A DNA stretch of 64,000 bases from Haliscomenobacter sp040403615 (GTDB taxonomy: Bacteria > Bacteroidota > Bacteroidia > Chitinophagales > Saprospiraceae): positions 1 to 64,000 of the forward strand of contig NZ_JBBAKG010000010.1 in NCBI RefSeq assembly GCF_040403615.1. The letters are read 5' to 3'. Shown here piece by piece: positions 41,678 to 51,019 of this stretch. The position numbers were made by a program, and so were the translations under genes. The first letter of the stretch is position 1, and every line of letters begins with the position of its first letter. The notes beneath the pieces are model-generated. The model did not search any database. It saw only the letters and a program-made list of their open reading frames with translations, and had not been told where the DNA came from.

Positions 41678-42349
41678 TTACCATTCCCATACTAAATGTT
41701 CAGGTAAAGGAGCAGTTAATTTGATCGGAGTTTGATCAATCAGATCTGCAAATTCGAGGGAATAAGCATGGAGCGCGATCCCCATCTCGGCGTATTGAAT
41801 TTTTGTTGCGCCATATTTCTCATCACCAATGATGGGCGTGCCTTGTGCCGCCAATTGCGCCCGGATCTGGTGAAATTTTCCCGTTAGCAGTTCTACCTCC
41901 AACAAGGCTTTTTCCTTATCCTGACGTACTACCCGATACTGCAAATTACAGGCATCCCGGTTTTCGCCAGGTTCGTTAAATATGATGGCTTTTTTTTCTT
42001 TTTGATCTTTGTACAGCCATTGGGCGAGCAGGGCTTCAGGTTTGGTTGGAATTCCTTCAACTATAGCCAGGTAAGTTTTTTTCACCTCTCGCTGCGCAAA
42101 TTGCACATTGAGTTTGCGCAATGCACTTTTCTTTTTGGCCATTAACAAAATTCCTGAAGTAACCCGATCCAAACGGTGTACTATTCCTACAAAGGGCATG
42201 GAGGTGTAATTGTAAAGATAGTCAAGCACTTGATCCTCAATGGTATCATTGGCACCCAGCGTTTTTTCTACACTTGTGCCAAAAGGTTTGTTTACAGCAA
42301 TCCATGCACTCGTTTCGGCAAGCCACCATTTTGGTTTTTGTGTCGGCAT
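41678..42349 (-). CDS. RluA-family pseudouridine synthase
   Basis: A 223-residue enzyme that isomerises uridine in rRNA or tRNA. The catalytic Asp is in IVHRLDRVTSGILLMAKKK, and downstream motifs ELLTGKFHQIRAQLAAQGTPIIGD (RTHQIR-like) and ALHAYSLEF are also present. There is no N-terminal S4 domain. It is single and divergent from the CDGSH gene. Confidence 0.88.
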   Translation of the reverse strand: MPTQKPKWWLAETSAWIAVNKPFGTSVEKTLGANDTIEDQVLDYLYNYTSMPFVGIVHRLDRVTSGILLMAKKKSALRKLNVQFAQREVKKTYLAIVEGIPTKPEALLAQWLYKDQKEKKAIIFNEPGENRDACNLQYRVVRQDKEKALLEVELLTGKFHQIRAQLAAQGTPIIGDEKYGATKIQYAEMGIALHAYSLEFADLIDQTPIKLTAPLPEHLVWEW

Positions 42350-42406
42350 AGCAGTTCATTACAGTGGTTAAAAAAAAAATGCATTAGTTTAGTGCGCTCA
42401 AATTTT

Positions 42407-42436
42407 ACATCCTTACAATTCACATCCTTACAAATC
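42407..42436 (+). repeat. two tandem 15-bp repeats in the CDGSH gene upstream region
   Basis: ACATCCTTACAA occurs at 42407-42418 and 42422-42433, period 15 bp, ending 12 bp before the start codon. Confidence 0.6.
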
Positions 42437-42444
42437 AACACATC

Positions 42445-42678
42445 ATGGAAGAGAAATCAATCCTTGGAACACCCGAACAGGTAGAAAATCCAACCATTAT
42501 CGAAGTCATTACCAATGGCCCTTTGCGCGTTTTAGGGCCTTTGGAGGTAAAACTCGCCGATGGCACTGTGGTATCAAAACCGGGGCCACGCACCACGTTT
42601 TGCCGTTGCGGTGCATCAGCCAACAAGCCATTTTGTGATGGCGCCCACAAAGAATTACCACCATTCGAAAACGCTTAG
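42445..42678 (+). CDS. CDGSH iron-sulfur domain protein
   Basis: A 77-residue protein. The C-terminal half has CRCGASANKPFCDGAH, which matches the CDGSH 2Fe-2S pattern (three Cys and one His ligand). The first half, GPLRVLGPLEVKLADGTVV, is the usual N-terminal strand region of the bacterial single-domain members. A redox or cluster-transfer role is likely. It is a single gene that ends before a hairpin pair shared with the convergent peptidase gene. Confidence 0.9.
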   Translation: MEEKSILGTPEQVENPTIIEVITNGPLRVLGPLEVKLADGTVVSKPGPRTTFCRCGASANKPFCDGAHKELPPFENA

Positions 42679-42680
42679 GG

Positions 42681-42738
42681 GCAACCCTGCGTGGTTGCAC
42701 ACCAAACAGTAGGGACAACCACATAGGGTTGTCCCTAC
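42681..42738. terminator. hairpin pair between convergent genes
   Basis: GCAACC (42681-42686) pairs with GGTTGC (42693-42698), then GTAGGGACAACC (42709-42720) pairs perfectly with GGTTGTCCCTAC (42727-42738). The last arm overlaps the stop codon of the minus-strand M42 peptidase (42735-42737). REP-like in appearance and well placed as a bidirectional terminator. Confidence 0.7.
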
Positions 42739-43784
42739 TGGAATTCCCAATCAAATTCATGCAAATTTTGCAATGCCACCAACAACAAATCGGTGCAGTG
42801 CAAAATATCATTTTTATTCGCCATTTCAATGGTTTGGTGGATATGGCGCAGCGGGATGGAGATTGCTCCGGCAATAGCCCCATGCTTACCATAACGTTGT
42901 ACACCAGCAGTATCAGTTCCACCAGATGGTAAAATTTCAGGTTGCCATGGAATATGGTGCTGATCTGCTATACCTTTCAAATAGCGCACCATCCGGTAAT
43001 CTGAAATAACGCTGCCATCAAGGATTTTGATCGCTGCACCTTTACCCAATTTGGTGACCGCCTCTTGAGCCTGGGCACCAGGTGTATCAAACGCGATGGT
43101 AACATCCAATCCAAAACCAAAATCGGGATTGATGGAATGTGCCGCGGAGATTGCGCCACGCAATCCTACTTCTTCCTGCACGGTAAACACCCCATAAATA
43201 TCGTAAGGCACCTCTTTGTGTTGCAAAGCCCGCAGGGTTTCAATGAGAATGAATACCGAAACTCGATTGTCTAGCGACTTACTATTGACGCAATCTCCCA
43301 TTTCGATCAATTCCCGCTCCCGAGTCACGGGATCACCAATGGAGACAATTTTCAGGACTTCTTCTTTTTGCATGCCCAAGTCGATGTAATACTCTGAAAT
43401 GGGCACGACTTTGCTGCGCTCTTCGGGTTTCATCAGGTGAATGGGTTTGGATCCCATGACCCCAATCACATCTCTTTGCCCATGCACGGTGACTCTCTGA
43501 GAGGTTAGCGTTTTGGGATCAAAACCTCCCAGCGGATGAAAAAAGAGGAAACCAGCATCATCGATGTGATTAACAATAAACCCTATTTCATCAAGGTGGG
43601 CGGCAATCATGGCTCTTTTGCGTTCTTTTCCTCGCTTGATAGCGATCACATTGCCCATGTTGTCTACACTAAGCTCGTCGACCAATCCTTGTAATTCCTT
43701 GATGACCAATTGGCGAATTCTTTGCTCAAAACCTGGAATCCCTGGAGTTTCGCAAATGCGTTTGAGCAATTGTACGTTAATCAT
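42735..43784 (-). CDS. M42-family metallopeptidase (aminopeptidase)
   Basis: A 349-residue di-metal aminopeptidase. The metal-binding motifs are visible: AAHLDEIGF, SKSLDNRVSVF, TVQEEVGLRGA and the C-terminal GGTDTAGVQRYG with IPLRHIHQTIEM. Such enzymes form large complexes that trim short peptides. The start was set at MINVQLLKRICETPGIPG; the frame is open to 43805. Confidence 0.87.
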   Translation of the reverse strand: MINVQLLKRICETPGIPGFEQRIRQLVIKELQGLVDELSVDNMGNVIAIKRGKERKRAMIAAHLDEIGFIVNHIDDAGFLFFHPLGGFDPKTLTSQRVTVHGQRDVIGVMGSKPIHLMKPEERSKVVPISEYYIDLGMQKEEVLKIVSIGDPVTRERELIEMGDCVNSKSLDNRVSVFILIETLRALQHKEVPYDIYGVFTVQEEVGLRGAISAAHSINPDFGFGLDVTIAFDTPGAQAQEAVTKLGKGAAIKILDGSVISDYRMVRYLKGIADQHHIPWQPEILPSGGTDTAGVQRYGKHGAIAGAISIPLRHIHQTIEMANKNDILHCTDLLLVALQNLHEFDWEFQ

Positions 43785-43851
43785 AGTATGTTGTGTTAGC
43801 TGCAATGCTTTCCTCAGGAAAGTGCATTCTCGTTAGACCATAACATTCACA

Positions 43852-43974
43852 AGTATGACGCAAAAAATTACTTCCCGATTTTTTTTGAGGGTTTTGAATA
43901 GGAAGCTCACTTGAAATGAACCGTTCGACTTCCTATTCAAAACCCAAAATCGGGAAGTTAATTTTTCTGCGTTA
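43852..43974 (+). repeat. dispersed palindromic repeat, long copy F
   Basis: This copy is nearly identical to copy B, 25 kb away: outer stem AGTATGACGCAAAAAATTAC against AGTTAATTTTTCTGCGTTA, inner stem TTTTGAATAGGAAG against CTTCCTATTCAAAA. It lies in the divergent gap between the M42 peptidase and glycosyltransferase genes. Confidence 0.9.
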
Positions 43975-44065
43975 CCAAAAAGACTAAGTGACTACCGGAA
44001 GTGATATGAGTTTGGAACTTGTTCAGGACTAATCGTAATTGGGATCGGAAAAATTCTATCGAGCA

Positions 44066-44087
44066 CGTAAATTTAACCAAATTTACG
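44066..44087. promoter_or_regulatory. operator-like palindrome upstream of the glycosyltransferase gene
   Basis: CGTAAATTT (44066-44074) and AAATTTACG (44079-44087) form a perfect inverted repeat with a 4-bp spacer, 38 bp before the start codon. It may be a regulator site or a short mRNA hairpin. Confidence 0.4.
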
Positions 44088-44124
44088 CTTGTAAAAATCA
44101 TTTACGGATATTTAAGCAATAATC

Positions 44125-45264
44125 TTGAAAATTGCAATCAATGCCCGCTTTTTACAGGCGGAAAAACTTGAAGGAATCGGTTGGTACACCTTTGAGTTGT
44201 GCAAGCGCTGGGTAGAATCACACCCACAGGATCAATTTGTGCTCCTCTACGATCGCCCGCAGGAGACCTGGCTGATCAAAGGGGGCAATGTTGAATCGGT
44301 GGTGATTGGTCCAAAAGCCCGGCATTTTTTTTCTTTCTGGTACTGGTTTGATGTCCAGGTTCCCAAAATTTTGAAAAAAAAACAGGTCGATGTCTTTTTT
44401 TCGCCTGATAACTTCCTTAGTCTTACCACTTCTGTACCCATTGTGTTGACAACGCACGACATCGCACATTATCATTATCCCGCTCAGGTTGCGCTCATCC
44501 ATCGCCCTTATTACCGCTGGTTTATTCCGGCCTTTTTGCGCAAAGCAGACAAAATTGTGGCTGTAGCTGAATACGGCAAGCAGGATCTGATCGATCATTA
44601 TCAGGTTTCTGCTGACAAAATTATGGTAGTACCCAACGGCACCCGAGAAGTGTTTCAACCCATTTCGTCAACTGTCCAGGTACAAATCAAACAACGATAC
44701 AGCCAAGGTCAGGAATTTTTCTTTTTCCTTGGCGCCATTCATCCCCGCAAGAACCTAATCGGGCTAATTCGAGGATACGAACGATTTCGAACAAACACTC
44801 AAGCACCTGTAAAGTTGTTGATCGCCGGAAAGTTGGCCTGGCAGGTGGAGGAGATCATGCAAATCCACGCTCAATCTCCGTTTGCCCAAGACATCATTTT
44901 TCTGGGTTACGTCCCTGAAGAAACCGCAGCACAGTTGATGGCAACTGCGTTGGCGCTCACCTATCTTTCTTTTTTTGAAGGATTTGGATTGCCTGTTTTG
45001 GAAGCCCTATGCACCGATACCCCCGTAATTACCTCCAATACCTCCTCTCTGCCCGAGGTAGCAGGGGCGGCCGCCTTATTGGTTGATCCGCACAACATCG
45101 ACGAAATAGCTGCAGCCATGCAACGCATTTGGAATGAACCAGAATTGCGCGCAGATTTAGTTAAAAAAGGGCGGCAACAGCGGTTGCTGTTTTCCTGGGA
45201 CGAAGCAGCAAGGCAAATCTATGCGGTTCTGGAGTCCACCGTGAAACAAAATCAGCGGCTATGA
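44125..45264 (+). CDS. glycosyltransferase family 4 protein
   Basis: A 379-residue GT-B enzyme. N-terminal MKIAINARFLQAEKLEGIGWYTFEL; C-terminal nucleotide-sugar site with FLGAIHPRKNLIGLIRGYE, FLGYVPEE and FFEGFGLPVLEALCTDTPVI (EGFGLPxLE). The start codon is TTG at 44125; there is no better ATG nearby. Its stop overlaps the start of the histidine kinase gene by 4 bp. The acceptor sugar is unknown. Confidence 0.87.
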   Translation: MKIAINARFLQAEKLEGIGWYTFELCKRWVESHPQDQFVLLYDRPQETWLIKGGNVESVVIGPKARHFFSFWYWFDVQVPKILKKKQVDVFFSPDNFLSLTTSVPIVLTTHDIAHYHYPAQVALIHRPYYRWFIPAFLRKADKIVAVAEYGKQDLIDHYQVSADKIMVVPNGTREVFQPISSTVQVQIKQRYSQGQEFFFFLGAIHPRKNLIGLIRGYERFRTNTQAPVKLLIAGKLAWQVEEIMQIHAQSPFAQDIIFLGYVPEETAAQLMATALALTYLSFFEGFGLPVLEALCTDTPVITSNTSSLPEVAGAAALLVDPHNIDEIAAAMQRIWNEPELRADLVKKGRQQRLLFSWDEAARQIYAVLESTVKQNQRL

Positions 45265-46556
45265 AGCTACGCATCAAATACCTTCTGTTGATTCTGGTTT
45301 TGCACAGCGTTATCATTTACCTGGCGTTCCGGGTTTTGTATGATAACAAAATTATTTTCATTGCTTCAGAACTACTGGTGCTGGTTTCTTTATATGTTTC
45401 TTACTCCATCTTTAGTGCCCTGCATCGACCATTGCAGTATATATTATCGGGGATAGAAGCCATCAAAGACCAGGATTTTTCGATCACTTTTCGCCCCACT
45501 GGCAACCGGGATGTGGATGAACTGATTGTGGTTTACAATGCCATGATTGAAAAATTGCGCGTTGAACGAACCCAATTGGCCGAGCAACATTATTTTTTGG
45601 AAAAACTCATCAAAGCATCGCCCATCGCTGTTTTGATTCTGGATTTTGACGAAAGACTGACCGAAATCAATCCCAAAGCCTATGAGTTGTTGGGCATTGC
45701 CCCCAATGATCAGTCCTGGCACAACCAAGCTTTGTCCAAATTGGCTCATCCCCTGGTTCCGAATTTCGCCACTTTACAAAATGGCAGTACCCAAACCATT
45801 GCCATCAATGGCGTCGAAACGTACAAATTGCAACGTTCCTTTTTTATGGATCGTGGATTCCAGCGGCCTTTTATCATGGTAGAAGAGTTGAGTGCGGAGC
45901 TGCTGGCCTCCGAAAAGAAAGCCTATGGAAAAGTAATTCGCATGATGGCCCACGAGGTAAACAATACCATTGGCGCCATCAATTCCATTGTAGATACCAC
46001 TTATCGGCATTTATTAAACCAAGAGGACAGCCGTTTTACAAATGCGTTGCTCATTGCCCATACCCGCAATGAGCGACTCAACCAGTTTATGCGCCGTTTT
46101 GCCGATGTGGTGCGCTTGCCCCAGCCGCAACTCCTGCACACAGATTTCAGCATTGTACTGCGGGATACCTTTCTTTTTTATCAACCCACTTTGGCTGCCA
46201 AAGGACTAGAATTCACACTTGAAGTGCCTACCAGTCCCGTTTTGCTTAAAATGGACGTACAACAAATCGAGCAAGTATTGATCAACATTTTTAAAAACGC
46301 CATGGAAGCTTGCGCTCCGGGCCAAGGCATTGTGGTACAACTCTGTGCTCAACATTTGTCTATCCGCAACAATGGTACTCCAATTCCCAAAGCCTCCGAA
46401 GCCTTGCTTTTCACCCCTTTTTACAGCGACAAACCCGACGGCCAGGGCATCGGATTGACTTTGATTCGGGAGATTCTGATTGGCCATAAGTGGAAATTTT
46501 CGCTCCGCACCAGGACAGAAGATGCTTGGACGGAATTCAAAATTTGGTGGAGTTAA
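45261..46556 (+). CDS. NtrY/NtrB-like membrane sensor histidine kinase
   Basis: A 431-residue kinase. TM1 is near residues 5-25 and TM2 near 31-52; a HAMP-like linker follows (residues 53-105), then a PAS-like domain (LIKASPIAVLILDFDERLTEINPKAYELLG), and an H-box MMAHEVNNTIGAI with His231. The ATPase domain has the N-box NIFKNAMEAC and the G-box GQGIGLTLIREIL. No response-regulator gene is adjacent, which makes it an orphan kinase. It is coupled by a 4-bp overlap to a glycosyltransferase gene, suggesting control of envelope glycans. Confidence 0.87.
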   Translation: MKLRIKYLLLILVLHSVIIYLAFRVLYDNKIIFIASELLVLVSLYVSYSIFSALHRPLQYILSGIEAIKDQDFSITFRPTGNRDVDELIVVYNAMIEKLRVERTQLAEQHYFLEKLIKASPIAVLILDFDERLTEINPKAYELLGIAPNDQSWHNQALSKLAHPLVPNFATLQNGSTQTIAINGVETYKLQRSFFMDRGFQRPFIMVEELSAELLASEKKAYGKVIRMMAHEVNNTIGAINSIVDTTYRHLLNQEDSRFTNALLIAHTRNERLNQFMRRFADVVRLPQPQLLHTDFSIVLRDTFLFYQPTLAAKGLEFTLEVPTSPVLLKMDVQQIEQVLINIFKNAMEACAPGQGIVVQLCAQHLSIRNNGTPIPKASEALLFTPFYSDKPDGQGIGLTLIREILIGHKWKFSLRTRTEDAWTEFKIWWS

Positions 46557-46614
46557 GGAAAGCGTTTCTAAGGTGTATTTCGTTACCTTTGGTTCAAAAT
46601 CATACCCATTTAGC

Positions 46615-47334
46615 ATGATACACCAAAACATCCAAACCTTCCCTTCTACTGCCGAGTTGGCCACTGCTTTTGCCAATTGGTTGGTTGAAATAACCGCTGG
46701 CAAAGATTCATTTTCCATTGCCCTATCTGGTGGTCGTACCCCCATTTATATTTTTGATTTTTTGGTGGAGCATTACCAGGACAAAATCGATTGGCAAAAA
46801 ATCAAGTTTTACTGGGGTGACGAGCGTTGTGTTCCGCCTCAACACGAGGAAAGCAATTACCGTTCAGCCTTGGAGCATCTTTTAGCGCCCTTGAATATTC
46901 CAGCCGAAAACATCTTCCGCATGCACGGCGAGGCAAATCCTGAGCAGGAAGCACAACGTTATGCCCAGGTTTTGAAAGACACTTTGCCAGATGTGCAAGG
47001 AATTCCGCAAATAGACCTCGTCCTTCTGGGCATGGGTGCCGACGGGCATACCGCTTCCCTATTTCCCAATCGCCTGGATTTGTTGTCCTCAGAGGAAATT
47101 TGCCTTACTGCCGTACATCCAGAGTCGGGGCAAATTCGGGTGAGTTTTTCCATGCAATTGATCAACCATGCATCAACCGTGGCCTTCCTGGTTACTGGAG
47201 CAGATAAAGCAGAAAAGGTAAGTAGCATTTTGCAAGGCGATGAAAATGCTAAATTGTTCCCGGCAGCTTACGTCAAACCAACCAGCGAACAATTATATTG
47301 GTTTTTAGACCAGGCAGCGCATACGAAACCATAG
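46615..47334 (+). CDS. pgl: 6-phosphogluconolactonase
   Basis: A 239-residue enzyme of the pentose phosphate pathway that hydrolyses 6-phosphogluconolactone. It has ALSGGRTPIYIFDFL, KFYWGDERCVPPQHEESNY and LLGMGADGHTASLFP, the DevB/SOL-type signature. The longer frame starts at 46480 inside the kinase gene; the family start is MIHQNIQTFPS at 46615. No zwf or gnd is in the window. Confidence 0.92.
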   Translation: MIHQNIQTFPSTAELATAFANWLVEITAGKDSFSIALSGGRTPIYIFDFLVEHYQDKIDWQKIKFYWGDERCVPPQHEESNYRSALEHLLAPLNIPAENIFRMHGEANPEQEAQRYAQVLKDTLPDVQGIPQIDLVLLGMGADGHTASLFPNRLDLLSSEEICLTAVHPESGQIRVSFSMQLINHASTVAFLVTGADKAEKVSSILQGDENAKLFPAAYVKPTSEQLYWFLDQAAHTKP

Positions 47335-47405
47335 TTTATTTTGCGAAAATTGAAAACCGTATTTTTCTTTAGTTTTTTCTTATTTTTCAAAACAACATTG
47401 CTATA

Positions 47406-49232
47406 TTGGGTCGATTTATAAAATTTACAGTAACATTGCGACCTACAGACATTAACGATCCTGAATATTTCCACAAAGTTGTGGATTGTCAGTATGCCTG
47501 CCCTGCACATACACCGGTACCGGAGTACATCCGATTGATCGCTGCTGAACGTTATACCGAAGCATATATGGTCAACTGGGAGTCCAACGTTTTTCCAGGT
47601 GTTCTTGGGCGTACCTGCGATAGACCTTGCGAACCTGCTTGCCGCCGTGGCCGAGTGGACGAAGAACCCGTTGCAATTTGTCGACTCAAGCGCGTAGCCG
47701 CCGACAACAAAGGCGATGTAAGCGATTGGATGCCGGAAATTCCGTTGATCAAAAACGGCAAAAAAGTTGCCTTGATCGGTGGCGGCCCCGCTTCGCTCAC
47801 GGTTGCGCGCGACTTAGCGCCGTTGGGTTATGAGATTCACTTGTTCGATGAGCAAATCAAAGGTGGGGGAATGATGCGGAGTCAGATCCCCAGTTTCCGC
47901 TTGCCCGAATCAGTGCTCAACGAAGAGGTGGATTACGTACTGAATATGGGCATTCATACCCATTTCAAGACGTACGTATCCAGCTTGCGCGAGGTATTGG
48001 ATCAGGGTTACGATGCCGTATTTGTAGGTACTGGTGCCCCCAAAGGACGTGATCTGGAAATTCCTGGTCGCCAGGAAGGCAAAGCCAATATTCACATCGG
48101 GATAGAATGGTTGGCCAGCGTAGCCTTTGAACATACTGCCAAAATTGGCGATAAAGTAATCGTACTCGGCGGAGGAAATACTGCGATGGACTGCTGTCGC
48201 ACTTCTCGTCGCCTTGGGGGTGAAAGTGTAAAAGTAGTGGTGCGCAGCCCTTTCAGCGAAATGAAAGCTTCGCCCTGGGAAAAGGAAGACGCCCTCCACG
48301 AAGACATTCCGATTTTGGACAACCATGTACCCCATGAGTTTGTGGTAGAAAATAGCCGTCTGGTGGGCATGCGCTTTGAAAAAGTAAAGGCCGTTTACGA
48401 CGAAAAAGGCAAACGTTCGCTGATTCCTACCGGAGAACCGCTGGTATTCATCGAAGCCGACGATGTGCTGATTGCCATCGGTCAGGAAAATACCTTCCCC
48501 TGGATTGAGCGCGATCTGGGACTGGAGTTCGACAAATGGAACATGCCCGTGGTATCCAAAAAGACCTTCCAGTCTACCCTGGATAAAGTTTTCTTTGGTG
48601 GCGACGCAGCTTTTGGCCCCGAAAACGTCATTACTGCGGTGGCACATGGACACCATGCAGCAGTATCGATCGATTTGTTCTGCCAGGAAAAAGACGTGCA
48701 AAACCGTCCCTCTCCGCTGACCAACTTGGTGAGCCAAAAAATGGGCATCCACGAGTGGATCTACGATAGTGAGGTTGTCAACGATGACCGCTATAAAGTC
48801 CCGCACGCCGAAAAGCAGCTTTCCCTCAAAAACCGCAAGGTCGAGGTAGAATTGGGTTTTGACCGCGACCTTGGTTTCAAAGAAGCCCAACGTTGTTTAA
48901 ACTGCGATGCGCAAACCGTATTTTACACCAACCGCTGCATTGAATGCGATGCTTGTGTAGACATTTGTCCTACCTCCTGCATCACTTTCACTACGAATGG
49001 CGAAGAGGCCGATCTGCGCACGCGCCTGAATGCTCCTGCCCACAATCTTACTCAGGATCTGTACGTCTCGGATGTATTGGCAGCCACCCAAAGGGTAATG
49101 ATCAAAGACGAAGACGTATGCTTGCACTGTGGACTTTGCGCTGAACGCTGCCCTACCGCAGCCTGGGATATGCAGAAATTTTTATATTCAACGAGTAAAG
49201 CGAGTAATGTATGCGGAGTATTGCAGCTGTAA
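47406..49232 (+). CDS. GltD-like NAD(P)H oxidoreductase with ferredoxin domain, partner of the 2-oxoacid:ferredoxin oxidoreductase
   Basis: A 608-residue flavoprotein. N-terminal iron-sulfur part CQYACPAHTPVPEYI and CDRPCEPACRRG (Fer4_20 type, as in glutamate synthase small subunits), then FAD loop VALIGGGPASLTVARDL (about residue 120), an NAD(P)-binding VIVLGGGNTAMDCCRTSRRLGG, and C-terminal clusters CIECDACVDICPTSC and CLHCGLCAERCPTAAW. Start is TTG at 47406, since no ATG lies before the conserved Cys region. The end overlaps the next gene by 22 bp. It probably moves electrons between NAD(P)H and the ferredoxin used by the oxidoreductase encoded next. Confidence 0.85.
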   Translation: MGRFIKFTVTLRPTDINDPEYFHKVVDCQYACPAHTPVPEYIRLIAAERYTEAYMVNWESNVFPGVLGRTCDRPCEPACRRGRVDEEPVAICRLKRVAADNKGDVSDWMPEIPLIKNGKKVALIGGGPASLTVARDLAPLGYEIHLFDEQIKGGGMMRSQIPSFRLPESVLNEEVDYVLNMGIHTHFKTYVSSLREVLDQGYDAVFVGTGAPKGRDLEIPGRQEGKANIHIGIEWLASVAFEHTAKIGDKVIVLGGGNTAMDCCRTSRRLGGESVKVVVRSPFSEMKASPWEKEDALHEDIPILDNHVPHEFVVENSRLVGMRFEKVKAVYDEKGKRSLIPTGEPLVFIEADDVLIAIGQENTFPWIERDLGLEFDKWNMPVVSKKTFQSTLDKVFFGGDAAFGPENVITAVAHGHHAAVSIDLFCQEKDVQNRPSPLTNLVSQKMGIHEWIYDSEVVNDDRYKVPHAEKQLSLKNRKVEVELGFDRDLGFKEAQRCLNCDAQTVFYTNRCIECDACVDICPTSCITFTTNGEEADLRTRLNAPAHNLTQDLYVSDVLAATQRVMIKDEDVCLHCGLCAERCPTAAWDMQKFLYSTSKASNVCGVLQL

Positions 49233-51019
49233 ACGACTTTGTAGTACGTTTTGCCAATGTCAACGGTACGGGTTCCGCCAGTGCCAATAATATGTTTGTC
49301 AAGGCAATTTTCCGAATGGGGTTGCCTTTTTCAGCAAAGAATATCTTTCCTTCCAATATTCAGGGCTTGCCCACCTGGTACGAGGTGCGGATCAGTGAAA
49401 AAGGTTACCTCGGTCGCCGCGATGACATCGACTTGATGGTGTGCGTCAATCCACAGAGTTTGCCCCAAGACGTGAAATCGGTTCGCTCGGGTGGCTATTT
49501 TGTGTACGACAGCACCAAAATTTTGCACCCGGAGTTCGTGCGCGAAGACATCACCTACATCGGCATCCCGATGATGGAAATCTGTCTGCGCGAGTACACC
49601 GATCCACGGCAACGCCAGTTGTTCAAAAACATGATCTACGTAGGCGCCTTGTCGATGTTGTTGGACATGGATTTTGAAGTGTTCAAAGGCATCATTGCCG
49701 ATGAGTTCAAAAAGAAGGAAAAACTGATTGCACCCAACATCAACGCGATGGAACTGGGGCGCAACTACGTCAAAGAACATTACGAATATCCCCTCGGATT
49801 GCGCATGGAAAGCCGTGACCTGGTGGGCGACAGCATCGTGATGGACGGCAACTCGGCCTGTGGACTGGGTGCGGTATACGGTGGTGCAACGGTGGCTGCC
49901 TGGTATCCGATCACGCCTTCTACCTCGCTGGTCAATGCGTTTGAAAAATACGCCAACCGCTTGCGGATTGACAAAGAGACCGGGAAAAAGAAGTTTGCAG
50001 TGGTGCAGGCTGAAGACGAATTGGCGGCCATTGGCGTGGCCATTGGTGCCAACTGGAATGGCTCTCGTGCCTTTACCGCTACCAGTGGACCAGGAGTGTC
50101 CCTGATGAATGAGTTTCTGGGCTTGGCGTACTTTGCCGAAATTCCAGTAGTGCTCACCGATGTGCAACGCTCGGGTCCATCCACCGGGATGCCTACGCGT
50201 ACCCAACAATCGGACATTACCCTCGCGGCTTATGCCTCGCATGGAGATACCAAGCACATCCTGATTTTCCCTGCAAATCCCAAAGAGTGTTTCGAGTTGC
50301 AAGCCTTGTCCTTCGATTTGGCCGATCGCTTGCAAACGCCCATCATTGTGATGATCGACCTCGATTTGGGCATGAACGAGCACCTTTCGCCACCCCTTAC
50401 CTGGGACGACAATAGAAAGTACGACCTGGGCAAGGTATACGACGCAGAAGACTTGGACCGACTGGCTCAATATGGCCGTTACCTCGATTCCGATGGCGAT
50501 GGCATCACTTACCGTACCATTCCAGGCACGCACCCTACCAAAGGTTCGTTTTTCACCCGGGGTACTTCCCGTGATGAATATGCCCGTTATACCGAAGATG
50601 GTGCGGCTTATGTGCGCAACATGAACCGTTTGCTCAAAAAATGGGATACTGCCAAAGAAACTGTTCCCCAACCGGAGTTGTACCAGGAAGGAAACTTGCA
50701 TAAAGAAGGCATCATTTTCTTTGGAACCACCACTTATTCCGCATTGGAAGCCCTGGATTTGTTGAAAGAACAAGGTGTTGAGATGGATGCGATGCGTTTG
50801 ATTTCTTTTCCTTTTTCAAAAAAAGTAGAAGAATTTGTCGCCGCCCACGAGCGCATTTATGTCATCGAACAAAACCGCGATGCCCAAATGCGCAGCTTGT
50901 TGATCAACGAACTGGAAGTGGATCCCAAGAAATTGGTACGCATCCTGAATTTTGACGGCATGCCGATTACGGCTGCCAACATTAGTGGACAAATCATGGA
51001 AAGGAAGTTGAAAGATTGA
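49211..51019 (+). CDS. 2-oxoacid:ferredoxin oxidoreductase, fused gamma-alpha subunit
   Basis: A 602-residue subunit. The N-terminal about 190 residues are the gamma domain (VNDFVVRFANVNGTGSASAN). From about residue 208 the alpha domain follows, with GNSACGLGAVYGGATVAAWYPITPSTSL (pyruvate-binding region), QAEDELAAIGVAIGANWNG, and TSGPGVSLMNEF. Oxidative decarboxylation of 2-oxoglutarate or pyruvate with CoA and ferredoxin is the family reaction; the STSL context and lack of a delta subunit suggest a KorAB-like enzyme. The stop-codon region is mirrored by an inverted copy just downstream. Confidence 0.87.
   Translation: MRSIAAVNDFVVRFANVNGTGSASANNMFVKAIFRMGLPFSAKNIFPSNIQGLPTWYEVRISEKGYLGRRDDIDLMVCVNPQSLPQDVKSVRSGGYFVYDSTKILHPEFVREDITYIGIPMMEICLREYTDPRQRQLFKNMIYVGALSMLLDMDFEVFKGIIADEFKKKEKLIAPNINAMELGRNYVKEHYEYPLGLRMESRDLVGDSIVMDGNSACGLGAVYGGATVAAWYPITPSTSLVNAFEKYANRLRIDKETGKKKFAVVQAEDELAAIGVAIGANWNGSRAFTATSGPGVSLMNEFLGLAYFAEIPVVLTDVQRSGPSTGMPTRTQQSDITLAAYASHGDTKHILIFPANPKECFELQALSFDLADRLQTPIIVMIDLDLGMNEHLSPPLTWDDNRKYDLGKVYDAEDLDRLAQYGRYLDSDGDGITYRTIPGTHPTKGSFFTRGTSRDEYARYTEDGAAYVRNMNRLLKKWDTAKETVPQPELYQEGNLHKEGIIFFGTTTYSALEALDLLKEQGVEMDAMRLISFPFSKKVEEFVAAHERIYVIEQNRDAQMRSLLINELEVDPKKLVRILNFDGMPITAANISGQIMERKLKD

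Noticed and set aside
41430..41735. 101-residue plus-strand frame
   Set aside because: It reads through a terminator-like hairpin with a T run into the end of the convergent pseudouridine synthase gene, and its sequence has no recognisable features.
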